From assembly GCF_009740395.1 (NCBI RefSeq), contig NZ_WOXT01000003.1:124001-188000 (forward strand): DNA of 64,000 nucleotides. The letters are read 5' to 3'. Below are positions 42,001 to 48,820 of this stretch, piece by piece. Numbering within the stretch: the first letter of the stretch is position 1; every line of letters begins with the position of its first letter. The stretch is from Noviluteimonas gilva (GTDB lineage Bacteria; Pseudomonadota; Gammaproteobacteria; Xanthomonadales; Xanthomonadaceae). Below the pieces are notes generated by a model. It ran no database searches. It had not been told where the DNA came from and saw only the letters and a list, made by a program, of their open reading frames with translations. Position numbers and translations under genes: made by a program.

Positions 42001-42546
42001 GCCGACACCGACGATCGCGTGAATCCGCTCGCAAGCGCGACGCTCGGCGAAACCAACATCGGCTTCGCCTGGCGCCCGCACGACACGACGCGTTATGCGT
42101 TGTTCGGCAAGGCGACGTACCTGTACGACATCGCGTCGCCGGGGCAGGTGGGCGGTGCGACGTACGACCAGCGTTCGCAGGTGTTTTCGCTGGAAGGCGT
42201 CGTGCAACTCGACGACCGCTGGGAGCTGGCGCCGAAGCTGGCCACCCGTCGCGGCGATTGGCGCGTGGAACGCGGCACGGGCGATTGGCTCGACAGCCGT
42301 GCGTCCTTCGCCGCGCTGCAGGTCCGCTATCACTTGCCGATGGAATGGGATGCGCTGGCGGAGACGCGCTGGCTCGACGTCCGCGATGGCGGCACGCGTA
42401 ACGGCGTTTTGATCGGCATCGATCGCCAGCTGGGCGACAATTTCAAGATCGGCGTCGGCTACAACTTCACCGATTTCAGCGACGATCTGACGGATCTGGA
42501 ATACGACCACGAAGGCGTGTTCCTGAATTTCGCCGGGTTCTATTGA
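39025..42546 (+). CDS. Outer-membrane beta-barrel partner of the giant protein
   Basis: The 1173-residue exported protein has a signal peptide (residues 1-27, ending AHA) and a soluble N-terminal part (about 28-300). A conserved block follows with KVRGKYLVTAQADTQER, then DPDAYYPVYGDDSTT (about 378-392) and SLYYMHHTDLLPGSDHVVLEIRD. A long C-terminal region of alternating short beta strands (about 560-1173) ends in aromatic FAGFY, as outer-membrane barrels do. From memory, this block occurs in large barrel proteins that are fused or adjacent to DUF11 repeats. A Shine-Dalgarno AGGA overlaps the upstream stop; an ATG at 39031 is an alternative start. I infer a role in anchoring or exporting the giant protein. 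Confidence 0.8.
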   Translation: MTMKKTLLHVTLIGLLYAAAPMPAHAQQPLSTTAAATADPALVRAGRHAIALPNGGTIWAVEDPTLTTPRLSVRAPATIAFADGRIVGPVRFQGATNYPSFIDRIEVTVYRESDADLVEPLATVVLPAGAMPQGTWDGALPANLVLKRGDSLRYISRAYGKNGGVDETYPQLLQLVSPEEQARGVQALRADVERSRGQALDAEQAQSLSLEANAAGDNALRQQNIAVHGSRVRIQGRDVPAGQSITIDGTTVPLTRERTFVAEYLEPVGAHDYAIAVGQGSVAQSLNVDVTGRYLFLVAMADVTLSQSSASGNIEPLAGDERFEDGFLDEGRLAFYLKGKVRGKYLVTAQADTQERSLDNLFNGFFEADAQDVFRRLDPDAYYPVYGDDSTTTRDVDTQGKLYVRVDWDRSQGLWGNFSTGFSGTEYGQYQRSLYGAALDFKSRGTTELGDAKSELRAFGSEAQSAVGHSEFLGTGGSLYYMHHTDLLPGSDHVVLEIRDVRTGRVESRVDLQRGADYEIDELQGRLILTRPLSQITRENVRTLTRDAALDGFEQRLLADYEYIPTGFDAGHVSSGVRAKQWIGDHVAVGATYVDENRDGDDYGLRGGDLTLQAGRGTYLKLEGERSESTSVPVFFSDNGGLSFVERNPVSTARSGDARAVDGRANLRELGWTQRDWTLGAWWRDVDDGFSVARADTGLATQEQGVEFTGQIGERFTLSGRWTEADRGTSELDQTQLTGDWRIGDSDQLGFEVRDVREAATGFDESALLAAFSYRHRIGSSVELYGVGQASVREEGGYAENDRLTLGAKYLFGDRSNVGLEVSGGDRGQAATLDGEYRLGEDHTVYGGYTYSTDTTASRLASEFDRQLRNGWTLGQRWRPTNQLNVFNESQFLRSPNGDDGITHTLGMDFYPTDAWQLGFTVMDGELDAASGRVDRRAYSVSAGRTDADTQWSSKLEFRRDTGAEQRDQWVTTNRLMYRVNDDWRIAARVNYADTDDRVNPLASATLGETNIGFAWRPHDTTRYALFGKATYLYDIASPGQVGGATYDQRSQVFSLEGVVQLDDRWELAPKLATRRGDWRVERGTGDWLDSRASFAALQVRYHLPMEWDALAETRWLDVRDGGTRNGVLIGIDRQLGDNFKIGVGYNFTDFSDDLTDLEYDHEGVFLNFAGFY

Positions 42547-42585
42547 GCCCGGCGGATTCGAAGAAAGGATTGGAAAGGACGCCAC

Positions 42586-42756
42586 ATGTTTGTGCAGAAC
42601 GATTCGAACAAATCCCCGAGTGCGCCTGTAGACCAGGCGCCTGATCAGACGCCGCCGCCGGTGAGTCCGCCGCAGCGTGCCGTGCCGGAACCGCAGACCA
42701 GGACGGGCTCGCTCAGCGAAAGCCTCAAGACGCGTCTGTTGCGGGCGCTGCGCTGA
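42586..42756 (+). CDS. Proline-rich 56-residue mini-protein
   Basis: Not recognised. It begins 39 bases after the barrel stop, with AAAGGA at a good distance from the ATG. Residues 10-36 are rich in proline, glutamine and alanine (QTPPPVSPPQRAVPEP). The last 16 residues form a basic amphipathic helix candidate (SLSESLKTRLLRALR). There is no signal peptide. Position, ribosome-binding site and strand suggest it is the third gene of the repeat-protein operon. Confidence 0.5.
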   Translation: MFVQNDSNKSPSAPVDQAPDQTPPPVSPPQRAVPEPQTRTGSLSESLKTRLLRALR

Positions 42757-42788
42757 GAGGGACCCGGAATGGTCGAAATACCGCCCAG

Positions 42789-42858
42789 AGGGTGCAGACC
42801 CTTCCTAGCCATATTCGAGACAATACGTAAGATGCATTATGCGAAGTCTCGGATATGG
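42789..42858 (+). ncRNA. Structured intergenic element, possible RNA or recombination site
   Basis: Hairpin AGGGT-gcag-ACCCT (42789-42802) is followed by a 13-base stem (42809-42821 with 42846-42858, one G-T pair). Inside its 24-base loop a further 5-base stem forms (42826-42830 with 42837-42841). The half sequences also look like two inverted arms, of which the right one contains GCATTATGCGAAGT, reminiscent of tyrosine-recombinase sites. Base composition is lower in GC than the surroundings. No known RNA family recognised. Confidence 0.4.
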
Positions 42859-42919
42859 GCATGGGGAGGTTCTCTCTAAGCGCCCGACCGCCACCCCACT
42901 GCTGAGTTCCTTCAAAACC

Positions 42920-42952
42920 AAAGGCTTGGGGCCGCCACCTCAAGCCTTTTGG
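42920..42952 (+). terminator. Terminator-like hairpin before the Fe-S fusion gene
   Basis: A 9-base stem AAAGGCTTG/CAAGCCTTT with a 12-base loop and a TTTT end. It lies about 80 bases before the next gene's start. It could end the giant-protein operon, end a small RNA, or serve as the switchable terminator of a leader. Confidence 0.6.
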
Positions 42953-43031
42953 ATTTCAACATGAAGTGCATTCATCTCGGCGATCGGCGTTAGCCTTGTC
43001 GATGCGCAACGTCGTGCATGAGGACGCAGGC

Positions 43032-45023
43032 ATGGATTCGGGAATCGCGACACCGACTTCGCGCGAACAACTCTGGGCCCTGCTCGCCGAAGCGGCCGAA
43101 ATCGAACATCACCTGATGTGCTGCTACCTCTATGCCGCCTTCAGCCTCAAGGAGCATGCGGACGAAGATCTGACGGACGTCGAACTCGCCGCGGTACAGC
43201 GTTGGCGCAAGGAGATCTTCGCCGTCGCCGTCGAGGAGATGGGCCACCTGGCGATCGTCTGCAACATCCTCTCCGCGCTCGGTGCGCCAGCGCACTTCGT
43301 CCACCAGAATTTCCCCGTTCCCGCCGGTTACCACCCCTCGGGCGTGGTGGTGAAACTTTCGCCCTTCGAACCGGCGACGCTCGCGCATTTCATCTATCTC
43401 GAACGCCCCGCTGACGCGGAGATCCTCGACGGCGCAGGCTACGAGCCCGCGCGGCGTTATGCGCGCGCACTCGACATGGATCGCTTGATGACCGTGTGCA
43501 CGGACTACAACACGGTCGGCGAGTTGTATCAGTCGGTGGAAGCCGGCCTGCAGTTTCTGTGCGATGCGTTCGGCGAATCGGCGTTGTTCGTCGGCGATCC
43601 GCAGCATCAACTCGATGCCGAAACGACGCGGCTCCCGGGCCTGGTGCCGGTGCGTTGCATCAAGACCGCGCTCGCCGCCATCGACGCCATCGTCGTCCAG
43701 GGCGAAGGCGCGAAGGCTTGTGGCGGCGATTCGCACTACCAGCGGTTCCTCCGCATCCAGCGCGAATACGACGCGCTGTTGGTTTCGCGCCCCGCGTTCA
43801 AACCCGCGCGCATGAATGCGTACAACCCGGTGATGCGCCCGCCGCCGACGCCCGAAGGCAAACTCTGGGTCAGCGAGGAACCCGCGGCGGCGCTGCTCGA
43901 TCTCGGCAACGCGTTGTACAACCACTGCCTGCGATGCCTGTCGCTCGCTTACGCCGGCGTCGATCGCCCAACGCAAACTACGCTGGTCTCGGCAACCATC
44001 GATCTGATGCACTTGCTGACACCGGTCGCGACGATGTTGGGCCGCCTGCCCGCGAACCCGAGCGCGCCGGATGCGACCGCAGGCCTGAGTTTCGCGACGA
44101 TCCGCACCTCCGCCGCGCTTCCCGCCGAAGCGGCGAGCCTGGACATCCTGGTCGAACGCCTCGCGCAATTCACGGCGCGATGCGAACGGTTGGGTACGCA
44201 ATATCCCGAACTCGCTCCGCTACTCGACGCCACGCGAGCGGGCACGCAACGCGTGGCGAATCGCATTGCGCAAGCCGCAGCGGAGTCGCGCGAGGGGCAA
44301 CCAAAAGCGGCCACCGCAAGCGCGCCTCCAACGAACGACCGCCCCCCTGCCCCGCGTGCCCCGCCGCAACCCGTGGCGGACGGTAACGGCGTCGAAATCA
44401 TTCCGGGCAGCGAAATCGACCTGGTGTACGAGGGCAAGCGATGCATCCACGCGCGGCATTGCGTGCTCGGCCAGCCCGGTGTGTTCAAGGCGAACGTCGA
44501 GGGGCCGTGGATCGATCCGGATGCGGCGTCGACGGAAGACCTCGTGACCGTCGCGCACATGTGCCCCTCGGGCGCGATCCGTTATCGACGCCATGATGGC
44601 GGCGCCGAAGAAGCGGCACCGCCGATCAACCTCGTGCAATTGCGCGAGAACGGCCCGCTGGGCATTCGCGCCGACATCGTGCTCGACGGCACGCGCATCG
44701 GGATGCGCGCGGTGTTGTGTCGGTGTGGTGCCTCGAAGCACAAGCCGTTCTGCGATGGCAGCCACAACGAGATTCACTTCCGCGCCAGTGGCGAACCGGA
44801 CACGGTGGAATCGCAACCGCTCGCCGCACGCGGCGGACCCTTGCGCGTCGATCCCGAGATCGACGGCCCGCTGGTGGTGACCGGCAATCTCGAGATCTGC
44901 TGCGGCACGGGGCGGACGGTCAACCGCGTCACCGCAACGCGCCTGTGCCGTTGCGGTGGATCGTCGAACAAACCGTTCTGCGACAACACCCATCGTCGCA
45001 TCGGATTCCGCAGCGAGGGCTAG
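43032..45023 (+). CDS. VioB-like ferritin-fold / ferredoxin-like / double-CDGSH fusion
   Basis: The 663-residue cytosolic protein has three kinds of metal module. Residues 10-260 form a ferritin-like domain (EIEHHLMCCYLYAAFSL and VAVEEMGHLAIVCNIL, an E..EH...EExxH pattern) of the iminophenylpyruvate-dimer-synthase type (VioB/RebD). About 458-520 is a divergent single-cluster ferredoxin (YEGKRCIHARHC, HMCPSGAIRYRR). Two CDGSH [2Fe-2S] domains follow: CRCGASKHKPFCDGSH (about 563-578) and CRCGGSSNKPFCDNTH (about 639-654, with CDNTH in place of CDGSH). The ATG at 43032 is preferred because GAGG lies eight bases upstream; the ATG at 43002 is possible. The stop overlaps that of the convergent tyrosinase gene (CTAG). 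Confidence 0.85.
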   Translation: MDSGIATPTSREQLWALLAEAAEIEHHLMCCYLYAAFSLKEHADEDLTDVELAAVQRWRKEIFAVAVEEMGHLAIVCNILSALGAPAHFVHQNFPVPAGYHPSGVVVKLSPFEPATLAHFIYLERPADAEILDGAGYEPARRYARALDMDRLMTVCTDYNTVGELYQSVEAGLQFLCDAFGESALFVGDPQHQLDAETTRLPGLVPVRCIKTALAAIDAIVVQGEGAKACGGDSHYQRFLRIQREYDALLVSRPAFKPARMNAYNPVMRPPPTPEGKLWVSEEPAAALLDLGNALYNHCLRCLSLAYAGVDRPTQTTLVSATIDLMHLLTPVATMLGRLPANPSAPDATAGLSFATIRTSAALPAEAASLDILVERLAQFTARCERLGTQYPELAPLLDATRAGTQRVANRIAQAAAESREGQPKAATASAPPTNDRPPAPRAPPQPVADGNGVEIIPGSEIDLVYEGKRCIHARHCVLGQPGVFKANVEGPWIDPDAASTEDLVTVAHMCPSGAIRYRRHDGGAEEAAPPINLVQLRENGPLGIRADIVLDGTRIGMRAVLCRCGASKHKPFCDGSHNEIHFRASGEPDTVESQPLAARGGPLRVDPEIDGPLVVTGNLEICCGTGRTVNRVTATRLCRCGGSSNKPFCDNTHRRIGFRSEG

Positions 45024-48000
45024 TTCGCGCTTTCGGGCATCTGCTTTCCGTCCCGGTGTTCACCGACGTGGACGTGCGTACTCGCGTCACTCCATTCACC
45101 GCCGTCGTCGGTGACGCGCACGGTCACGATGCGATGCTCGGTCTCCGGCACTTGCACGGTGACTTCGAACGGCGGCTCCTTGCTCGTTCCTACGGGGACG
45201 AACTTCGCGTCGAACAGATCGCTGTCGGCCATGAAGAATTCCGCGGCTCGCACTTTGCCATCGGCATCGCGGGCATCGGCCGTCAGGATCACGGTGCCTG
45301 GCGCGTCGCCGGCGCGGGCCCTGAGAGTCACCACCGGTGGCAGGTTGTCGACGCCGACGACCAGACGGTCTTCCGTCGTCGACAGGCCTTCGCTGTCTTC
45401 GGCGATGGCGCGCAACCGTTGCGGGCCGACGCGCGGGGTCCACTCGAAGGTCGAAGCGCCCGCCTGGGCCTGCAAGGGTTTGTCGTCGACGAACAGCGTG
45501 ACCCTGCGGATCTGGCGGTTCGGCGCGACCGCATCGACGTTCAACTTCATCGGTTCACCCGCGCGCACCAGCGCATCGTCGAGTGCAATGCGCACGCTCG
45601 GCGGTTCTGCGGCATCGACGCCGTCGGCCACGAGTGCTCCATCGAACACCAGGTCGTCCTGCAGGTTGTCGTCGAACTGATGCACTTCGACGGCCAACAC
45701 GTTGTCGCCTGCGCGTAGTGCATCGGGCGGCAAGCGCACGGGGAAATACGCGAGTTCCGCGGCGCCCGACACCGGCTTGAGCACTTGCTTGTCGAAGTTC
45801 ATTCGATGCACTTCGCGGCCGTTGAGATACACGACGGCGCCATCGTCGGCACGCAAGCGCAGCGAGAGATCGTGCAGAAGTTGCGGATCCTGGATGTCGA
45901 AGTGTTTGCGGAAGTACGCGACGCGGGTTCCCGCCGCCACGCCGGACATGGCCTCGATGTTCGGCGCGAATCCCAACGGTGCAGGCGCTTCGGGCCATTG
46001 CGAGTCGTCGTACTCCAGCGCGGTCCAGTCGGATGGCGGCGTATCGAACGTCGCGTGCCGCCACGCGCTGCGCGGCCGGATCAAGTTGCGCTGTGAAACG
46101 TCGAGCTGGAAGCGCACGCCACCGACCACGACATCGCGCGCTTTGCCGTCGGTGCGCTTCTGCACGACATCGAACAACAGCGGCTCCTTCATCGGTTTGG
46201 TGTCGCGCCGCATCTGGAACACGAGTTGCAGTGGGAATCGCTCACCCGGCTTCAACGGGATGCCGTCCAGTGCATCGTCGAGGCCGTTCAACCGCACGAC
46301 CACGTTGTCCTTCGGCAGGTTCTGCATCCGCGGTGATGGCTGCATGCGTTGGGCTTGCTTCGCGACCGCCCTGCCCCGCGTCCCCTGCCCTTCGATCCGG
46401 CTGAACAATTCGGCCGGCATGCCCACGTCGATCGCTTCGACGTAGCGCGCGAGTTGCGCGTAGCGCTGCGGCACTTCGCGGAACTGCAGCGACGCCATCA
46501 TCGGTGCATCGGTGTCGTTCGCCATCATCATCGACATCGCGGCCATCGTGCCGCTGAAGTCGTCGAGCACCTGGATGTTCCGCCACGCCAGGTTGTTGCC
46601 GTTGCGCACGTTGGTGGTGAGGTTGGACCCTTCGGCCGTCCCGATCGGCGTGATGCGGCCCAGCAGGCCGAAGCCGTTCATGTCGCCGAGGCACGCATAG
46701 TCGCTCGGCCGCGGCGGATACCACGGGACTTCGAGGATCACCGCCTGGCCCGGTGCGAGGACGGGGATCGTGAGTGGCGCGGTGTCGTAGATCGGCGGCG
46801 ACAGGACCGAGCGATCGAAGCTGTTCTTCGACACGATGAAACCACCGGCGGACGTCCACGGATCGATCGGCGCGCCCGACGGCACCACGCCATTCCAGGG
46901 GCGCAAGCCGTTGACCATCACCGCGCTGGTCGCCGACGACCCGTATGCGGTGCCGGCTTCGAAGCGCGAGGTGTTCGCGCGTTGCCAGCGCGCCCACAGT
47001 TGATCGACCTTGCCGTGCAGCAGGAAGAAGAACGGATCGCGCGTGGCCGAGGCGACGGCCGACATCGATCCGCCCGTGCCACCGATGTAACCGTGGTTCG
47101 AATCGTGGTTGGGCGGTTCTTCGATCTGCACGCTGAAGTTTTCCGCGGCGTTCGTGCCGCGATAGTTGGCCCAACCCATGTGGATGGTGTCCGACTCCGA
47201 GCCGGGCACGCCGGTGCGCAGGTTGCGCACGACGCTCGCGCCTTCCGAGGCCGCCGGTTCGAGCGCAGGCGACAGCGGCGCGCCCATGCCGGTGCCGCCG
47301 GTGCCGCGACCGGAGTTGCCCATGAACGTGGACGTGAACAGATTCGTGCCGCCCGTGCTATTGGTCGGATCGGTCGTCCATTGCCAGTACATCAACTTGA
47401 CGCGCGGATCGGCTTCCTGCAGCAGGAGTTCGAGGCGATTGAGGAACTCGCGATGCCACGGCAGGAACGCGGCGTTGTGGTGTTCCGGTGCACGCACGTG
47501 GATCTGTTGTTGCTTCGTCCAGTAGTCGTAACCGGTGAGCAGCGCGAACGCAGGCGTCGAGGCCATCTCGATGTAGGCATCGCGCAGGCGCGTGCGCTGC
47601 GTGGCCGTCGCGCTGGCGGCGTTGACGCGCGGCTTGGTGATCTCGGCGCCCATGAGGCGATCGGTGCCGCACACGGCCGTGTACGCGTCGACCCAACTCG
47701 TCGGCCATGCCTGGCCCGCCGAGGATTTCGCCCAGTACACATGCAATTGCTCGGTGCCGGCCGATGACGCCGCGCCGCGATTGCGCACGCGCACGTATAC
47801 GTAGTTCGGCATGCCGAAGCGCGGATTGCGATATTCGGGGCTCTGGTGCGCCGCGGGCGTCCACGAGGGCGATGCGGGGTTGAAGGCCGTCGGCCTGTAG
47901 TTCGGATCCGGGCTCGTGCGCACCCAGATGTCTTCCGAGACCCACATCGGGCCGGAATCGGGATTGGGTTGCACACCGGTGTCGGCCGGGGTGTCGCGAA

Positions 48001-48091
48001 TGTACAGATCAGTCTGGGCGAAGGCTGCACTGGCTGCGCACCACGCCAACGCGGCCACGACGAGCTGCTGCACCCTCAAGCGCTTGCACAT
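45020..48091 (-). CDS. Secreted tyrosinase-family copper oxidase
   Basis: Predicted type-3 copper enzyme oxidising phenols; 1023 residues. A Sec signal peptide (ending AAFAQ, about residue 25) is followed by an N-terminal beta region. The tyrosinase domain (about 165-400) has copper-A ligands in IHVRAPEHHNAAFLPWHREFL and copper-B ligands in NHDSNHGYIGG and RDPFFFLLHGKVDQLW. A mixed domain follows, then a galactose-binding-like module (about 710-850, with RLRADDGAVVYLNGREVHRM) and Ig-like domains to the end. The start ATG at 48091 has a strong AAGGAGGT site; an upstream in-frame extension is unlikely. Substrate unknown. No copper chaperone gene (MelC1 type) is nearby. Confidence 0.88.
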   Translation of the reverse strand: MCKRLRVQQLVVAALAWCAASAAFAQTDLYIRDTPADTGVQPNPDSGPMWVSEDIWVRTSPDPNYRPTAFNPASPSWTPAAHQSPEYRNPRFGMPNYVYVRVRNRGAASSAGTEQLHVYWAKSSAGQAWPTSWVDAYTAVCGTDRLMGAEITKPRVNAASATATQRTRLRDAYIEMASTPAFALLTGYDYWTKQQQIHVRAPEHHNAAFLPWHREFLNRLELLLQEADPRVKLMYWQWTTDPTNSTGGTNLFTSTFMGNSGRGTGGTGMGAPLSPALEPAASEGASVVRNLRTGVPGSESDTIHMGWANYRGTNAAENFSVQIEEPPNHDSNHGYIGGTGGSMSAVASATRDPFFFLLHGKVDQLWARWQRANTSRFEAGTAYGSSATSAVMVNGLRPWNGVVPSGAPIDPWTSAGGFIVSKNSFDRSVLSPPIYDTAPLTIPVLAPGQAVILEVPWYPPRPSDYACLGDMNGFGLLGRITPIGTAEGSNLTTNVRNGNNLAWRNIQVLDDFSGTMAAMSMMMANDTDAPMMASLQFREVPQRYAQLARYVEAIDVGMPAELFSRIEGQGTRGRAVAKQAQRMQPSPRMQNLPKDNVVVRLNGLDDALDGIPLKPGERFPLQLVFQMRRDTKPMKEPLLFDVVQKRTDGKARDVVVGGVRFQLDVSQRNLIRPRSAWRHATFDTPPSDWTALEYDDSQWPEAPAPLGFAPNIEAMSGVAAGTRVAYFRKHFDIQDPQLLHDLSLRLRADDGAVVYLNGREVHRMNFDKQVLKPVSGAAELAYFPVRLPPDALRAGDNVLAVEVHQFDDNLQDDLVFDGALVADGVDAAEPPSVRIALDDALVRAGEPMKLNVDAVAPNRQIRRVTLFVDDKPLQAQAGASTFEWTPRVGPQRLRAIAEDSEGLSTTEDRLVVGVDNLPPVVTLRARAGDAPGTVILTADARDADGKVRAAEFFMADSDLFDAKFVPVGTSKEPPFEVTVQVPETEHRIVTVRVTDDGGEWSDASTHVHVGEHRDGKQMPESAN

Positions 48092-48215
48092 GACGACCTC
48101 CTTGCGCCCCTGCCATGAGGTAGGACGCAAGGCATTGCCCGAATGGGTCACGCAAAGCGATGTGCACGGGCGGAGAGCCGCATTCACCCGGGTGATCGCA
48201 AGTCCCTCCGGGCGC

Positions 48216-48617
48216 CTACAGGCCTTTGCACGCGGCCTGGACCTTGTCTCCCAACGCGCGCAACTGCTCGAACGTACGCTCCAGGCCTAACTTGTCGAGG
48301 ACGCGCTGCTCTTCCGCACGCGCCGCGGCGCATGTCTGGCGCTGGCGATCGCGCTTGTCGGCTTTTGGGCCCTTCGCGCCGCCGCGAACGGATTTGGGTG
48401 CCTTCGCTTTGGCAGTTTTCGCTGGCTTCGATCTCAAGACACGTTCCTCAGCCCGCGCCTCCGGCACGGCGATGGTTTTCGTCAACCGACTTCCCGCGTC
48501 GCACGGTGTGTCCTGGTACGACACGGCGCCATCGGCAGCCACGCATCGCAACAACTCCGCGGCGCATGCGATTCCCGGCAGCAGCGACAACACGAAGCAC
48601 CACGCGAACCGTTGCAT
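48216..48617 (-). CDS. DUF4124 periplasmic protein
   Basis: A 133-residue exported protein of unknown function. A signal peptide (FVLSLLPGIACA, about residues 8-19) is followed by the DUF4124 pattern LLRCVAADGAVSYQDTPC (about 22-39). Then comes a lysine/alanine-rich linker (KPAKTAKAKAPKSVRGGAKG) and a C-terminal helix with one Cys (AACKGL). The start ATG at 48617 lies downstream of a long palindromic leader. Confidence 0.8.
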   Translation of the reverse strand: MQRFAWCFVLSLLPGIACAAELLRCVAADGAVSYQDTPCDAGSRLTKTIAVPEARAEERVLRSKPAKTAKAKAPKSVRGGAKGPKADKRDRQRQTCAAARAEEQRVLDKLGLERTFEQLRALGDKVQAACKGL

Positions 48618-48637
48618 GTCGGCATCCTTGCCCTTCC

Positions 48638-48656
48638 GCCCGGCGACGGGCCGGGC
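48638..48656 (-). repeat. Short GC hairpin in the DUF4124 leader
   Basis: GCCCGG/CCGGGC, a 6-base stem with a 7-base loop, 21 bases upstream of the DUF4124 start codon. It probably lies in the mRNA leader beside the larger palindrome at 48668-48746. Confidence 0.4.
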
Positions 48657-48667
48657 TTCCTCGATGG

Positions 48668-48746
48668 CGATGGCGGCGGACGCCCGCTGCCGGAGTTGTC
48701 GTGACTCCGAGGGGCAATCGCAGAGGACCGGGCGCCGCCGCCATCG
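48668..48746. repeat. 79-base bulged palindrome with inner hairpin
   Basis: Arms 48668-48686 and 48729-48746 pair over 18 base pairs with one bulged A (48680). Inside is a second hairpin CGGAGT/ACTCCG (48691-48696 with 48704-48709, 7-base loop). It lies between the cyclase stop (48821) and the DUF4124 start (48617). It could be a REP/REPIN-type mobile palindrome, a transcription barrier for the cyclase mRNA, or a leader RNA of the DUF4124 gene. Confidence 0.55.
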
Positions 48747-48820
48747 GAGTTCAGATTGCCGATTCGACGCCGGGGAATCTGTCAGGGAAATCCGAAACGC
48801 GTTGTCGGATTTCTACGCGA

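Noticed and set aside
42725-42943. 72-codon minus-strand ORF across the structured element
   Set aside because: No ribosome-binding site and no recognisable protein. It overlaps the hairpins and the end of the mini-protein gene.
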